A stretch of DNA of 15,460 nucleotides from Candidatus Hydrogenedentota bacterium. GTDB lineage: Bacteria > Hydrogenedentota > Hydrogenedentia > Hydrogenedentales > SLHB01. The notes under the pieces are model-generated. The model was not told where the DNA came from and made no database searches. It saw only the letters and a list, made by a program, of their open reading frames with translations. Location: positions 1 through 15,460 of the forward strand of contig PUMX01000113.1 of assembly GCA_003552485.1 (NCBI GenBank), read 5' to 3'. The translations under genes were made by a program, and so were the position numbers. Positions 6,538-13,828 of the stretch are shown piece by piece; positions within the stretch are counted from its first letter, which is position 1, and each line of letters begins with the position of its first letter.

Positions 6538-8970
6538 ATGACCATATCGCCGCGCCAGCTTTACCCCGCCATCCTGCTTATTAGCGCGATTGGCATCGCC
6601 TTTCAAGTGGGCCTCATGCGTGTCTTCTCCGTTGCGCAATGGCACCACTTCGCCTACATGATCATCAGCATTGCGATGCTCGGCGTAGGCGCAAGCGGAA
6701 CGGTGATCGCTCTGCTGCGCAACCAACTGCGGGGCCGCGAGGCCGCGGCGATTCGGCTGTGCGCGCTCGCCATCACGCTTAGCCTGGCCCTGTGTTACCG
6801 GCTTAGCCAGGCCGTGCCGTTCGAAACGCACCGGCTCATTCACGAACCGGCGCAACTCGCGTATCTGGGCCTGCTCTATGTGATTCTCGCCGTGCCCTTC
6901 TTCCTCTGCGCGGCCTGTGTGACGCTCGCGTTTTTCCTCGCGCCGCGCCATATCCCACGCGTGTATTTCTTCGATATGGTGGGCTCGGGCCTGGGCGCGT
7001 TTGCTGTGGTCGCGCTCATGTACATGGTTTCGCCGGCCGCCATTCCCTACTGCCTCACGGGGTTCGGCGCGGCGGCGTACCTGTTGTTGAGTTGCCCCTG
7101 GGAAAACCGGTGGACCGCGGCATGGCGGCTTGTTCCCTTGGTCGCCGTCCTCGCGATCGTTTTCATCCCTGGCATCCAACCCGTCAACGTCTCGGAATAC
7201 AAAGACCTCTCCTACGCCTTACAATACCCGGATGCGGAAGTCGTCCACGAAACGTACAGCCCGCTCTCCGTTGTCACGGCCGTATCCTCGTCCATGATCC
7301 GGGAAACGCCCGGGCAAATCGCCAACTACCCGATGAGCGAACTCGGCGAACTGCCGGAGCAAATCGGCTTGTTCTTCGACGCCGGCGCCGTGTCGCCAGT
7401 GCACAGGTTCGACGGCGACCTGGACCGCTTCGCCTTCCTCGATTACGTGACCGGCGCGCTCCCCTACCGGCTGGTGGATGAACCCGAGGCGCTCGTGCTT
7501 GGGGCGGGCGGCGGCACGGACATCCTCCAGGCGCTGACGTTGGGCGCGCGCCACGTTACGGCGGTCGAGGTGGACCCCGGCGTCTTCTCGCTCTTGGAAG
7601 GACCGTTGCGCGATTTTTCCGGCGACTTGCTGGCGCGGCCCGACGTCGAAGCGGTGCTTGCGGAAGGACGCGGCTTTGCCGAAGCGAATCCGGACGCCCG
7701 GTACGATCTCATCCAAGTCCCGCTTTTCGGCTCGTTTGGCGCGGGGGCCGGCGGCGTGTTGGCGCTAAACGAGAGTTATGTTTACACCGTCGAGGCGCTC
7801 GCCGTGTACCTCGATCGGTTGACCGACGATGGCGTGTTGGCGCTCACTACGTGGCTCAAGACTCCGCCGCGCGACGCCATTAAACTGTTCGCCACAACCG
7901 TCGAGGCGTTGGAGCAATCGGGCGTCGAGAATCCAGGCGAGCACATGGCGTTTATCCGGTCGTGGAACAATGCGACCATCGTCGCATCGAAACAGCCATT
8001 GGATGATGACCAGATCAATGCTATCCGCGAATTCAGCGATGAGCGCTTCCTTGATCTTGCCTACTATCCCGGCATCACCGCCGACGAGGCGAACCGCTAT
8101 ACCATGCTCGACGAGCCCCACTACTACAACGCGGCCCAGGAGATCCTGTCGCCCAACCGCGAAGCCTTCTACGAAGATTACCTTTTCTTCATCGAACCGG
8201 CAACCGACGACCGCCCTTACTTCTTCCGGTTCCTTAAACCAACGAACCTTCCCCATATTCTGCGCGAAATGGGCCGCGAATGGGCGCCGTTTATGGAATG
8301 GGGCTACGTGGTGCTGCTTGGCGCGGTGGCGCAGGGATTCATCGTGAGCCTTGCGCTTATCGTGCTTCCCTTAGCCGTCTTCGCCCGCAAAGGCGCGGGC
8401 CGCGGCGCACGCAGCTGGACGCTGTTGTATTTCACCTGCCTTGGCTTGGGCTACATGTTCCTCGAGATCGGATTCATCCAGACGTTTATGCGCTTTCTCG
8501 CATACCCCATCTACTCGGTCACCGTCGTGCTTACGTCGTTCATGATCTTTTCCGGACTAGGCAGTCTGACGGCGGGCCGTTTTATGGCGCGTAAACCCGT
8601 GGTGGTCGCCGTGGCCGCGCTCGCGATTTTACTGCTCTCCGTGCTGTATCTCGCGGGATTGCCGCCGCTTTTCGAATTCGGCGCCGGCTGGAGCGACGCC
8701 GTAAAGATCACGGTGAGCATCCTCTTGCTTGCCCCCCTCGCTTTCTTCATGGGGATGCCGTTCCCGGCCGGCCTGCAATTGCTGTCCGATCGCGCCGATG
8801 GCCTCGTGCCTTGGGCCTGGGGCATCAATGGCTTCTCCTCGGTCATTGGAGCGAGCCTCGCCACCCTAACCGCCGTACACTTCGGTTTCACCACCGTGGT
8901 GTTCATCGCGGTGCTTATCTACATGCTCTCCGTCTGGGGCATTCTCCGCCTCGACGGGCGTCTGGCGTAG
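6538..8970 (+). CDS. Large membrane protein with a spermidine-synthase-like domain (fused MFS/spermidine synthase type)
   Basis: A protein of 810 residues in three parts. Residues 1 to about 215 hold about seven hydrophobic helices. Residues about 230-580 form a soluble domain with a Rossmann fold like polyamine synthases: the glycine loop LGAGGGTD (321-328), the acidic turn AVEVDP (342-347), a VEAVLAEGRGF segment, then YDLIQVP (389-395). Residues 590-810 hold about seven more helices, including a GINGFSSVIGASLA segment. True aminopropyltransferases have an Asp-rich DSTDP-like motif after the YD strand; here it is VPLFGSFG, so polyamine synthesis is doubtful. Related fused proteins are common in environmental bacteria and their function is unknown to me. 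The ATG at 6538 is chosen for GTGGAG at 6528-6533, 4 nt upstream; a GTG at 6496 is an in-frame alternative with no hydrophobic lead. It might bind a small substrate at the membrane, but nothing here proves it. Confidence 0.8.
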   Translation: MTISPRQLYPAILLISAIGIAFQVGLMRVFSVAQWHHFAYMIISIAMLGVGASGTVIALLRNQLRGREAAAIRLCALAITLSLALCYRLSQAVPFETHRLIHEPAQLAYLGLLYVILAVPFFLCAACVTLAFFLAPRHIPRVYFFDMVGSGLGAFAVVALMYMVSPAAIPYCLTGFGAAAYLLLSCPWENRWTAAWRLVPLVAVLAIVFIPGIQPVNVSEYKDLSYALQYPDAEVVHETYSPLSVVTAVSSSMIRETPGQIANYPMSELGELPEQIGLFFDAGAVSPVHRFDGDLDRFAFLDYVTGALPYRLVDEPEALVLGAGGGTDILQALTLGARHVTAVEVDPGVFSLLEGPLRDFSGDLLARPDVEAVLAEGRGFAEANPDARYDLIQVPLFGSFGAGAGGVLALNESYVYTVEALAVYLDRLTDDGVLALTTWLKTPPRDAIKLFATTVEALEQSGVENPGEHMAFIRSWNNATIVASKQPLDDDQINAIREFSDERFLDLAYYPGITADEANRYTMLDEPHYYNAAQEILSPNREAFYEDYLFFIEPATDDRPYFFRFLKPTNLPHILREMGREWAPFMEWGYVVLLGAVAQGFIVSLALIVLPLAVFARKGAGRGARSWTLLYFTCLGLGYMFLEIGFIQTFMRFLAYPIYSVTVVLTSFMIFSGLGSLTAGRFMARKPVVVAVAALAILLLSVLYLAGLPPLFEFGAGWSDAVKITVSILLLAPLAFFMGMPFPAGLQLLSDRADGLVPWAWGINGFSSVIGASLATLTAVHFGFTTVVFIAVLIYMLSVWGILRLDGRLA

Positions 8971-9062
8971 CGTTCAGGAGCGCGCCGGCATGTATAGCGT
9001 GAGCGCGGACGGTTGCGCCATACTGACGGCCTCTGAATGCGGGTTGTTCTGACGTGAAAGAC

Positions 9063-9068
9063 AAGGAG
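9063..9068 (+). promoter_or_regulatory. Ribosome binding site that sets the dehydrogenase GTG start
   Basis: AAGGAG lies 9 nt before a GTG at 9078. Another in-frame GTG at 9054 lies upstream of this site and has none of its own, so 9078 is preferred. The resulting N-terminus (MPRLNEVTAVVTGG) is of normal length for the family. Confidence 0.65.
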
Positions 9069-9077
9069 TGCTGCATA

Positions 9078-9779
9078 GTGCCTCGATTGAACGAAGTTAC
9101 GGCCGTCGTCACCGGCGGAAGCCGGGGCATTGGACGGCATATCGCCGCAGCGCTGCATGAAGCGGGCGCAACCGTGGCAATCACGGGACGCGGCGAATCC
9201 ACACTGAAAGAAGCCGCAGACGCCATTGGCGCGCGGTGCCACCCGTTCGTATGCGATCAACGGGATCCGGCGGCTATCGAGGCGATGGCGGCGGCCGTTC
9301 AGGAGCGCCTCGGTTCCGTTCATCTGCTGGTGAACAATGCCGGCGGCGGGCGGAGTGGCAAGGTGGTGGACCTGCCCTTAGACGCCTGGCGCGAAGTCAT
9401 CGATTTGAACCTGACCGGCGTGTTCCTCACGACGAAGGCGTTCCTGCCGGGCATGATAGCGCGGGAACGCGGGGACATCATCATGGTCAGCTCGATGAGT
9501 GGCAAGAAGGGCGATCCCGGAACAAGCGTGTACAACGCGGCCAAATTCGGCTTGCAGGGATTCTCGCAGGCGCTGAACTATGAGGTCCGGCGTCATAACA
9601 TTCGCGTGATGGTGCTGAACCCGAGCCGCGTGGACACGAGCGAGGAACCCGGCGCGGATCACGGACCGGGCCTCTATCTACACGCCGCCGACATCGCCGC
9701 GACCGTGGTGCATCTAGCTGCGTTACCTGGCCGCACGCTCATCCGCGACATGGACATATGGGGCACGAACCCGCCGTAG
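9078..9779 (+). CDS. Short-chain dehydrogenase/reductase (SDR, FabG-like)
   Basis: A protein of 233 residues that matches classical SDR enzymes. The cofactor loop is TGGSRGIG (12-19). NNAG is at 86-89. The catalytic tetrad is N111, S139, Y152 and K156 (VYNAAK). An Arg after the second strand (TGR, residues 36-38) favours NADP(H) over NAD(H) by the usual family rule. It would reduce a keto group or oxidise an alcohol in the cytoplasm; the substrate is not clear. The resemblance to 3-oxoacyl-ACP reductase is general, and the C-terminus (DMDIWGTNPP) is short, so a lipid role should not be assumed. The gene follows the membrane protein by 107 nt and is followed by a separate promoter, so it may be the last gene of the unit that starts with the methyltransferase, or may stand alone. 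No clear promoter of its own is seen. Confidence 0.88.
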   Translation: MPRLNEVTAVVTGGSRGIGRHIAAALHEAGATVAITGRGESTLKEAADAIGARCHPFVCDQRDPAAIEAMAAAVQERLGSVHLLVNNAGGGRSGKVVDLPLDAWREVIDLNLTGVFLTTKAFLPGMIARERGDIIMVSSMSGKKGDPGTSVYNAAKFGLQGFSQALNYEVRRHNIRVMVLNPSRVDTSEEPGADHGPGLYLHAADIAATVVHLAALPGRTLIRDMDIWGTNPP

Positions 9780-9893
9780 ACCGGGCGGTGCGGCGTATTC
9801 ACAACAGGGGCGGGCGGCGCGGATGCGGTCGTCGTTGCATAACGCCGCTTCGAAAGAATGGCGATCCCCCGGTGGAAAAGGTGTAATGAGTCC

Positions 9894-9922
9894 TTGACTC
9901 TCCCCTAGGGGGGTACTAGACT
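9894..9922 (+). promoter_or_regulatory. Strong sigma70-type promoter of the zinc-finger/lemA/htpX unit
   Basis: TTGACT (9894-9899) and TAGACT (9917-9922) are 17 nt apart. The -35 box matches the consensus at 5 of 6 positions and the -10 box at 4 of 6. This is the best promoter match in the window. Transcription would begin near 9929, about 40 nt before the ATG at 9968. The spacer holds a G/C-tract palindrome, described separately. Confidence 0.6.
9902..9911. promoter_or_regulatory. Palindromic operator candidate (CCCCTAGGGG) inside the promoter spacer
   Basis: A perfect 10-bp palindrome of C4-TA-G4 lies centred between the -35 and -10 boxes, with further G and a GTA on the right side. G/C-tract dyads in this place are typical of CsoR/RcnR-family repressors, which respond to Cu(I), Ni, persulfides or formaldehyde. 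A repressor bound here would block RNA polymerase. No CsoR-type gene is seen in the window, so the match rests on the site alone. Confidence 0.4.
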
Positions 9923-9967
9923 GCTTGCACACACGCGAAAGAAAACACGGAGCAACAGGTCTTTACG

Positions 9968-10432
9968 ATGAATTGTCCGGTCTGCAAAGAATCGCCCATG
10001 ATTGTGCTTGAATACGACGAAATCGAGGTCGACTTCTGCACAACCTGCCACGGTGTCTGGCTGGATGCGGAAGAGGCCGAACTGCTTTTCGGCGATCACA
10101 ATATCTGCATGGAGTTCATGTCAAGCGGCAATCCGGCGCACGCCGCCAGCCGCGTTGCTAAGTGTCCCGTTTGCGACAAACCCATGGAGAAAGATGTGAC
10201 CGGCGGCGACGAGCCCGTGGCGTATGATCGCTGCGTGGATGGCGACGGGATCTGGTTCGACGAAGGCGAACTGGCCCAGGTCATGCGGGCGGGGCACACC
10301 ATGGCGAACGGCGACAAGGTCGAGCAATTCCTGCGCGGCCTTTTTGGCGCACCGACGGATTCCCAATCACCGGCAGCCTCCGATGACGCCGCCGGTCAAC
10401 AGCAACCCACCGAAGGAGAAGGCCAACCATGA
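9968..10432 (+). CDS. zf-TFIIB domain zinc-finger protein
   Basis: A protein of 154 residues with two TFIIB-type zinc-finger units. The first is complete: C3, C6, C24 and C27 (CPVC ... FCTTCHGVWLDAEE). The second has C66, C69 and C89 (CPVC ... YDRCVDGDGIWFDEGEL), but Gly92 stands where the fourth Cys is expected, so it may bind zinc weakly or use another ligand. The tail from about residue 130 is polar and rich in Gln, Ala and Asp, probably disordered. No membrane segment or signal peptide is seen, so the protein is probably cytoplasmic. The family has no firmly known function; zinc binding or redox sensing is plausible. It is the first gene after a good promoter. Its stop overlaps the lemA start (ATGA at 10429-10432), so the two are translationally coupled and the protein probably acts with LemA and the M48 protease. 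The ribosome site is modest (AGGT about 8 nt upstream). Confidence 0.85.
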   Translation: MNCPVCKESPMIVLEYDEIEVDFCTTCHGVWLDAEEAELLFGDHNICMEFMSSGNPAHAASRVAKCPVCDKPMEKDVTGGDEPVAYDRCVDGDGIWFDEGELAQVMRAGHTMANGDKVEQFLRGLFGAPTDSQSPAASDDAAGQQQPTEGEGQP

Positions 10433-10986
10433 TTGCTTTGCTCGTAATTCTGGCGATCGCCGTGGTGCTGGTGATCTCGGTCATTACCATCTACAACAAC
10501 CTGGTCCGCTACCGCAATGAGGTGAAGAACGCCTGGTCGCAGATCGACGTGCAGTTAAAACGCCGGCACGACCTGATTCCAAACCTCATCGAGACGGTAA
10601 AAGGCTACATGGACCACGAGCGCGAGTTGCTCGAGAACATCACCAAGGCGCGCAGCCAGGCGATGAACGCGCGCAACATGGACGAGCGGCGAGATGCGGA
10701 GAATCAACTCTCCGGGGCCATGGGCCAGTTCTACGTCGTGGTCGAGAATTATCCGGACCTGAAGGCGAATCAGAACTTCCTTTCGCTGCAGGAGGAGCTG
10801 ACGAGCACGGAGAACAAGATCAGCTTCGCGCGCCAGCTCTACAACGACCAGGTCATGAAGCTGAACAATAAGATCCAAATGTTCCCCAGCAACATTGTGG
10901 CCGGCATGTTCAACTTCCAGAAGGAAGAGTTCTTCGAGATCGAAGACCCCGCGCAACGGGAAGCGCCACAAGTCAGCTTTTCGTAA
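10429..10986 (+). CDS. lemA: LemA family membrane protein
   Basis: A protein of 185 residues, the usual LemA length. An N-terminal membrane helix (about residues 2-22) is followed by the family's conserved helical core: YNNLVRYRNEVKNAWSQIDV, RRHDLIPNLIETVKGY, ENYPDLKANQNF, TENKISFARQLYND and the closing MFPSNIVAGMF. The C-terminal end is short and charged. The usual topology is a short outside or periplasmic N-terminus with the helical bundle in the cytoplasm. The biochemical role is unsettled; lemA is very often found next to htpX, as here. AAGGAG (10413-10418) lies 10 nt before the ATG, and the start overlaps the stop of the zinc-finger gene by 4 nt. The htpX-like gene follows after 56 nt. 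Confidence 0.96.
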   Translation: MIALLVILAIAVVLVISVITIYNNLVRYRNEVKNAWSQIDVQLKRRHDLIPNLIETVKGYMDHERELLENITKARSQAMNARNMDERRDAENQLSGAMGQFYVVVENYPDLKANQNFLSLQEELTSTENKISFARQLYNDQVMKLNNKIQMFPSNIVAGMFNFQKEEFFEIEDPAQREAPQVSFS

Positions 10987-11042
10987 TCGGGACGCCGCCA
11001 TCCAACGGCCGTATCCTCTGAATAGGAGCGCATTACCCGCAT

Positions 11043-12353
11043 ATGTGGGAACAAATCCGTTCGAATCGACGCAAATCGATGGTGCTCGTCTTCGGGATGG
11101 CCTTGCTCCTCGTGGGGCTGGGCTTTGTCATCGGCGAGGCCATCGAGCCCGGACTGGGCGTGCTCGGCGTGCTCGGCGCCGGCGTTATCTGGTTTGTGCT
11201 CACGCTGGTGGCGTACTTCCAGGGCGACAGCATCATGCTCGCGTCAGTGGGCGCGCAGCGCATCGAGAAAAAAGACCATCCCCGGCTGTTCAACATCGTC
11301 GAGGAGATGACCATCGCCTCTGGCCTCGGCAAGATGCCGGCGATCTACATCATCGACGAGCAAGCGCCCAACGCGTTCGCCATCGGACGCAACCCGGACA
11401 AGGCCTCCGTGGCCATCACGTCTGGTCTGCTCAAGCGTTTGAATCGCGACCAGCTTCAGGGCGTGATGGCCCATGAGATCGCGCACATTCAGAACCGCGA
11501 CGTGCTCTTCATGACGCTGCTCGGCGTTATGCTGGGCGCCATCGTCATCATCTCGCAGGTCTTTCTCCGCGGCATGTTCTACTCGAGCATGGCCGGCGGA
11601 CGCCGCTATCAAAGTGGCGGACGCGGACGCGGCGGCGGGCAGGCGCAAGCGGTTATGATGATCGTCGCGCTTGTGTTGGCCATCCTCGCGCCGATTATCG
11701 CGCGCATGCTGTACTTGGCCAGCTCGCGCAAGCGCGAATACCTCGCTGACGCGAGCGCCGCCGTATACACGCGCTATCCCGAAGGCCTGGCGCAAGCCTT
11801 GGAAGCCATCAGCGGGCAACCCGGCAAGATGGAAAAGGTCAACAGCGCCGTCGCGCCCATGTTCATCATCAACCCGTTGCAAAAGATGTCGGCCCGGGGC
11901 TTGTTCAGCACCCATCCGCCCGTCGAGGAACGCGTAAAGGCATTGCGCAGCATGGGCGGCCGCGTATCTTTCGAGGCCTACCAGCGGGCGCTTGAACAGG
12001 CCACCGGCAAGAAGACGCGGTTGCCGAAGTCGGCGCTGGCGGGTGAAGCGCAGGCGGCGCGCGAAGCCTCGGCGGAAGACGCCGATCCCAAGGAAGCGCG
12101 CCACCGGACCCGGGAAGCCGGCGACTTGTTGCGCAAGGTCAACCAGTTCGTGTTTCTCTCGTGCGCCTGCGGCCTCCGCATGAAGCTACCGCCGGACTAC
12201 AAGGGCGATCACGTGGAGTGTCCCCGTTGTAATCGCAACGTGCCCGTGCCCAAGGAACAGCTCGCGGCGGCTGCGGCCGTCGGCGGCGTGATGAGCAAGG
12301 GGAAGCAGGGTGACCACCGCGAGGGTAAGCGGCGTTCATCAAAGCGGAAATGA
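11043..12353 (+). CDS. htpX: HtpX-like M48 membrane metalloprotease with a C-terminal zinc ribbon
   Basis: A protein of 436 residues. HtpX-type proteases cut damaged or misfolded inner-membrane proteins, with the active site on the cytoplasmic side. Two N-terminal helices (about 15-35 and 38-60) are followed by the zinc site H144-E-I-A-H148, two more helices (about 155-180 and 195-225), and the third zinc ligand E232 (REYLADASAA). A THPPVEERVKAL segment matches the end of the M48B core. Typical HtpX is about 290 residues; this one has about 120 more. The extension is charged, then has C374-x-C376 and C393-P-R-C396, a zinc ribbon pattern, and ends in a basic tail (KRRSSKRK). AGGAG at 11024-11028 is 14 nt from the ATG, a long spacing, so translation may be weak or partly coupled to lemA. 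The gene is the last of the zf-TFIIB/lemA/htpX unit. Confidence in the protease family is high; the ribbon's ligand set is read from the cysteines only. Confidence 0.92.
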   Translation: MWEQIRSNRRKSMVLVFGMALLLVGLGFVIGEAIEPGLGVLGVLGAGVIWFVLTLVAYFQGDSIMLASVGAQRIEKKDHPRLFNIVEEMTIASGLGKMPAIYIIDEQAPNAFAIGRNPDKASVAITSGLLKRLNRDQLQGVMAHEIAHIQNRDVLFMTLLGVMLGAIVIISQVFLRGMFYSSMAGGRRYQSGGRGRGGGQAQAVMMIVALVLAILAPIIARMLYLASSRKREYLADASAAVYTRYPEGLAQALEAISGQPGKMEKVNSAVAPMFIINPLQKMSARGLFSTHPPVEERVKALRSMGGRVSFEAYQRALEQATGKKTRLPKSALAGEAQAAREASAEDADPKEARHRTREAGDLLRKVNQFVFLSCACGLRMKLPPDYKGDHVECPRCNRNVPVPKEQLAAAAAVGGVMSKGKQGDHREGKRRSSKRK

Positions 12354-12364
12354 GTCACGGTGAC
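12354..12364. promoter_or_regulatory. 11-bp dyad right after the htpX stop
   Basis: GTCAC (12354-12358) and GTGAC (12360-12364) flank a single G. The dyad lies 11 nt before the candidate -35 box of the antiporter gene, a place where an activator or repressor could bind. A one-base loop makes it unlikely to be an RNA hairpin. Confidence 0.25.
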
Positions 12365-12375
12365 CGCCGGCCCTG

Positions 12376-12405
12376 TTGCGGGCGCGTATCAGAGCTTGCT
12401 ACATT
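12376..12405 (+). promoter_or_regulatory. Candidate promoter of the antiporter gene
   Basis: TTGCGG (12376-12381) and TACATT (12400-12405) are 18 nt apart. The -35 box matches the consensus at 3 of 6 positions and the -10 box at 4 of 6. A start near 12412 would give a leader of about 150 nt. Confidence 0.35.
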
Positions 12406-12411
12406 GTTGTT

Positions 12412-12557
12412 CCGGGGATGGGGTTCCCCTCCAAACCGCCTCACCATCGTAGGCTAATGACCCCTGCCAGTTTCTGGTGGCGGGGTGGGTCAATTCCGAG
12501 CCTTCCGCCAATGACTTCTTTTTCGGCTGGCCCTTGGGGCCACAGATGCAGAGGTGG
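12412..12557 (+). ncRNA. Structured 5' leader of the cation:proton antiporter gene, riboswitch-like
   Basis: The leader can form several stems. GGGGA (12414-12418) pairs with TCCCC (12425-12429). GACCC (12459-12463) pairs with GGGTC (12487-12491), enclosing GCCAG (12466-12470) and CTGGT (12474-12478). TGGCCC (12528-12533) pairs with GGGCCA (12537-12542), just before the ribosome site GAGGTGG (12551-12557). TGGCGG (12478-12483) can instead pair with CCGCCA (12505-12510), which would break the second stem: a mutually exclusive choice as in riboswitches. Na+ and Li+ riboswitches are known upstream of antiporter genes, but I cannot match this sequence to a known class from memory. Confidence 0.35.
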
Positions 12558-12565
12558 CTTCTCTC

Positions 12566-13828
12566 ATGGTTAACAGTTTGGCGGAAATCGTCATCTTCGC
12601 GCTCATTCTCGATTGGCTGTTGCGCAAGATCCATGTCCCGGGCCTGGTGGGTATGTTGTGTATTGGGGTGTTGTTTGGCCCTTACGTGCTGAACACCCTT
12701 GATCCGGATCTTCTTGCGATAGGTTATGACCTGCGGCTCATCGCGCTTATCACTATCCTATTGCGCGCGGGGTTCGAGATCAGCACCGCCGCCTTGCGCC
12801 GCGCCAAAGGGAAGATGCTGCTCGTTCCCATACCCGCTCTCTTCGAGGGGGCCGCCATCACATTGCTAGGGCCTTATTTGCTCGGCCTTACCTACATGCA
12901 ATCCGCCTTGCTCGGCGCCGTGCTCGCCGCCATATCTCCGGCCGTGGTCGTGCCCATGATGATCCGCTTCATACAAGAAGGGCGTGGCACGCACAAGGGC
13001 ATCCCGACTTTGGTGCTCGCGGCGGCTTCCCTGGATGACGTCTTCGTTATTACGGCGTTCTCCGCGTTGCTGGGCTTGTATACCGGTCATCAGGCGAGCA
13101 TGACGTGGCAAGTAAGCGGCCTATTTTTGTCCATCATTCTGGGCATCGGCGTCGGACTATTGACGGGCTTGATTCTGATTCGCTTGTTCGAATGGTTTAA
13201 CCCCCGCGCCACAAAACGGGTGCTTGTGCTTCTCGGCGTGTCAATCTTCCTAGTCCGCTTTGAATACGCCGTCGAAGAATGGTTTCCCTTTGCTGCTCTT
13301 CTGGCGGTAATGGCCATCGGCTTCGTCATTCTCGAGCAACGCGAGCACATGGCCCACGAGATATCAGCGCGGCTCGGTAAGATTTGGGTGTTCGCGGAAA
13401 TCCTGCTCTTCGTCATGGTTGGCGCACAGGTGAACATCAACGTCGCATGGGAAGCGGGACTGGCCGGGGCCGCTATAGTGGCGCTAGGCCTGATCGCCCG
13501 GAGCGCGGGAGTCTACGTCTGTCTGCTGGGCACACAACTCAACCTGCGCGAGCGTGTCTTCATTATGATTGCATACACGCCTAAGGCCACCGTGCAAGCC
13601 GCTATTGGCGCGGCCCCGCTTGCTGCAATGCGCATGGCCGGCATGAATACCTATCCCGGGGAAGTCATACTGGCAGTAGCGGTACTGAGTATTGTGCTCA
13701 CCGCGCCGGTGGGCGCGTGGGCCATAGCGTTCGCCGCTCCCCGGCTTCTTGAACACGCGCCGCCAGGCAGTCCGCAAGATGATCTGGAAGCCGCAATCGA
13801 AAGCGAGGGTATTGAGGAATACGGTTGA
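12566..13828 (+). CDS. Monovalent cation:proton antiporter (CPA family, Na+/H+ exchanger domain)
   Basis: A protein of 420 residues made almost wholly of hydrophobic helices, about 12, matching the Na+/H+ exchanger family. It exchanges Na+ or K+ for H+ across the inner membrane and so controls pH and salt balance. Family signs are GLVGMLCIGVLFGP near the N-terminus, the ILLRAGFEIS stretch, an LGAVLAAISPAVVVPMM helix, and SLDDVF with the paired Asp157-Asp158, which in this superfamily is linked to electrogenic ion exchange. The TPKATVQAAIG segment is also typical. There is no TrkA-N/RCK domain, so it is not KefB/KefC-like in full. The ATG at 12566 is preferred because GAGGTGG (12551-12557) lies 8 nt upstream; a GTG at 12554 overlaps that site. 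It lies 212 nt after htpX, behind its own candidate promoter and leader. The ion preference cannot be read from the sequence. Confidence 0.9.
   Translation: MVNSLAEIVIFALILDWLLRKIHVPGLVGMLCIGVLFGPYVLNTLDPDLLAIGYDLRLIALITILLRAGFEISTAALRRAKGKMLLVPIPALFEGAAITLLGPYLLGLTYMQSALLGAVLAAISPAVVVPMMIRFIQEGRGTHKGIPTLVLAAASLDDVFVITAFSALLGLYTGHQASMTWQVSGLFLSIILGIGVGLLTGLILIRLFEWFNPRATKRVLVLLGVSIFLVRFEYAVEEWFPFAALLAVMAIGFVILEQREHMAHEISARLGKIWVFAEILLFVMVGAQVNINVAWEAGLAGAAIVALGLIARSAGVYVCLLGTQLNLRERVFIMIAYTPKATVQAAIGAAPLAAMRMAGMNTYPGEVILAVAVLSIVLTAPVGAWAIAFAAPRLLEHAPPGSPQDDLEAAIESEGIEEYG

Noticed and set aside
11244..12104. Minus-strand frame of 286 codons opposite the protease gene
   Set aside because: The opposite strand holds a full M48 protease with HEIAH and zinc ribbon. 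This translation is Arg/His/Ala-rich with no motifs.
12376..12573. Small plus-strand frame in the antiporter leader
   Set aside because: It runs through the candidate -35/-10 and stem structures and into the antiporter start, with no family resemblance.
12566..13828. KefB/KefC-type K+ efflux system
   Set aside because: The protein stops after the membrane domain; no TrkA-N/RCK domain is present.
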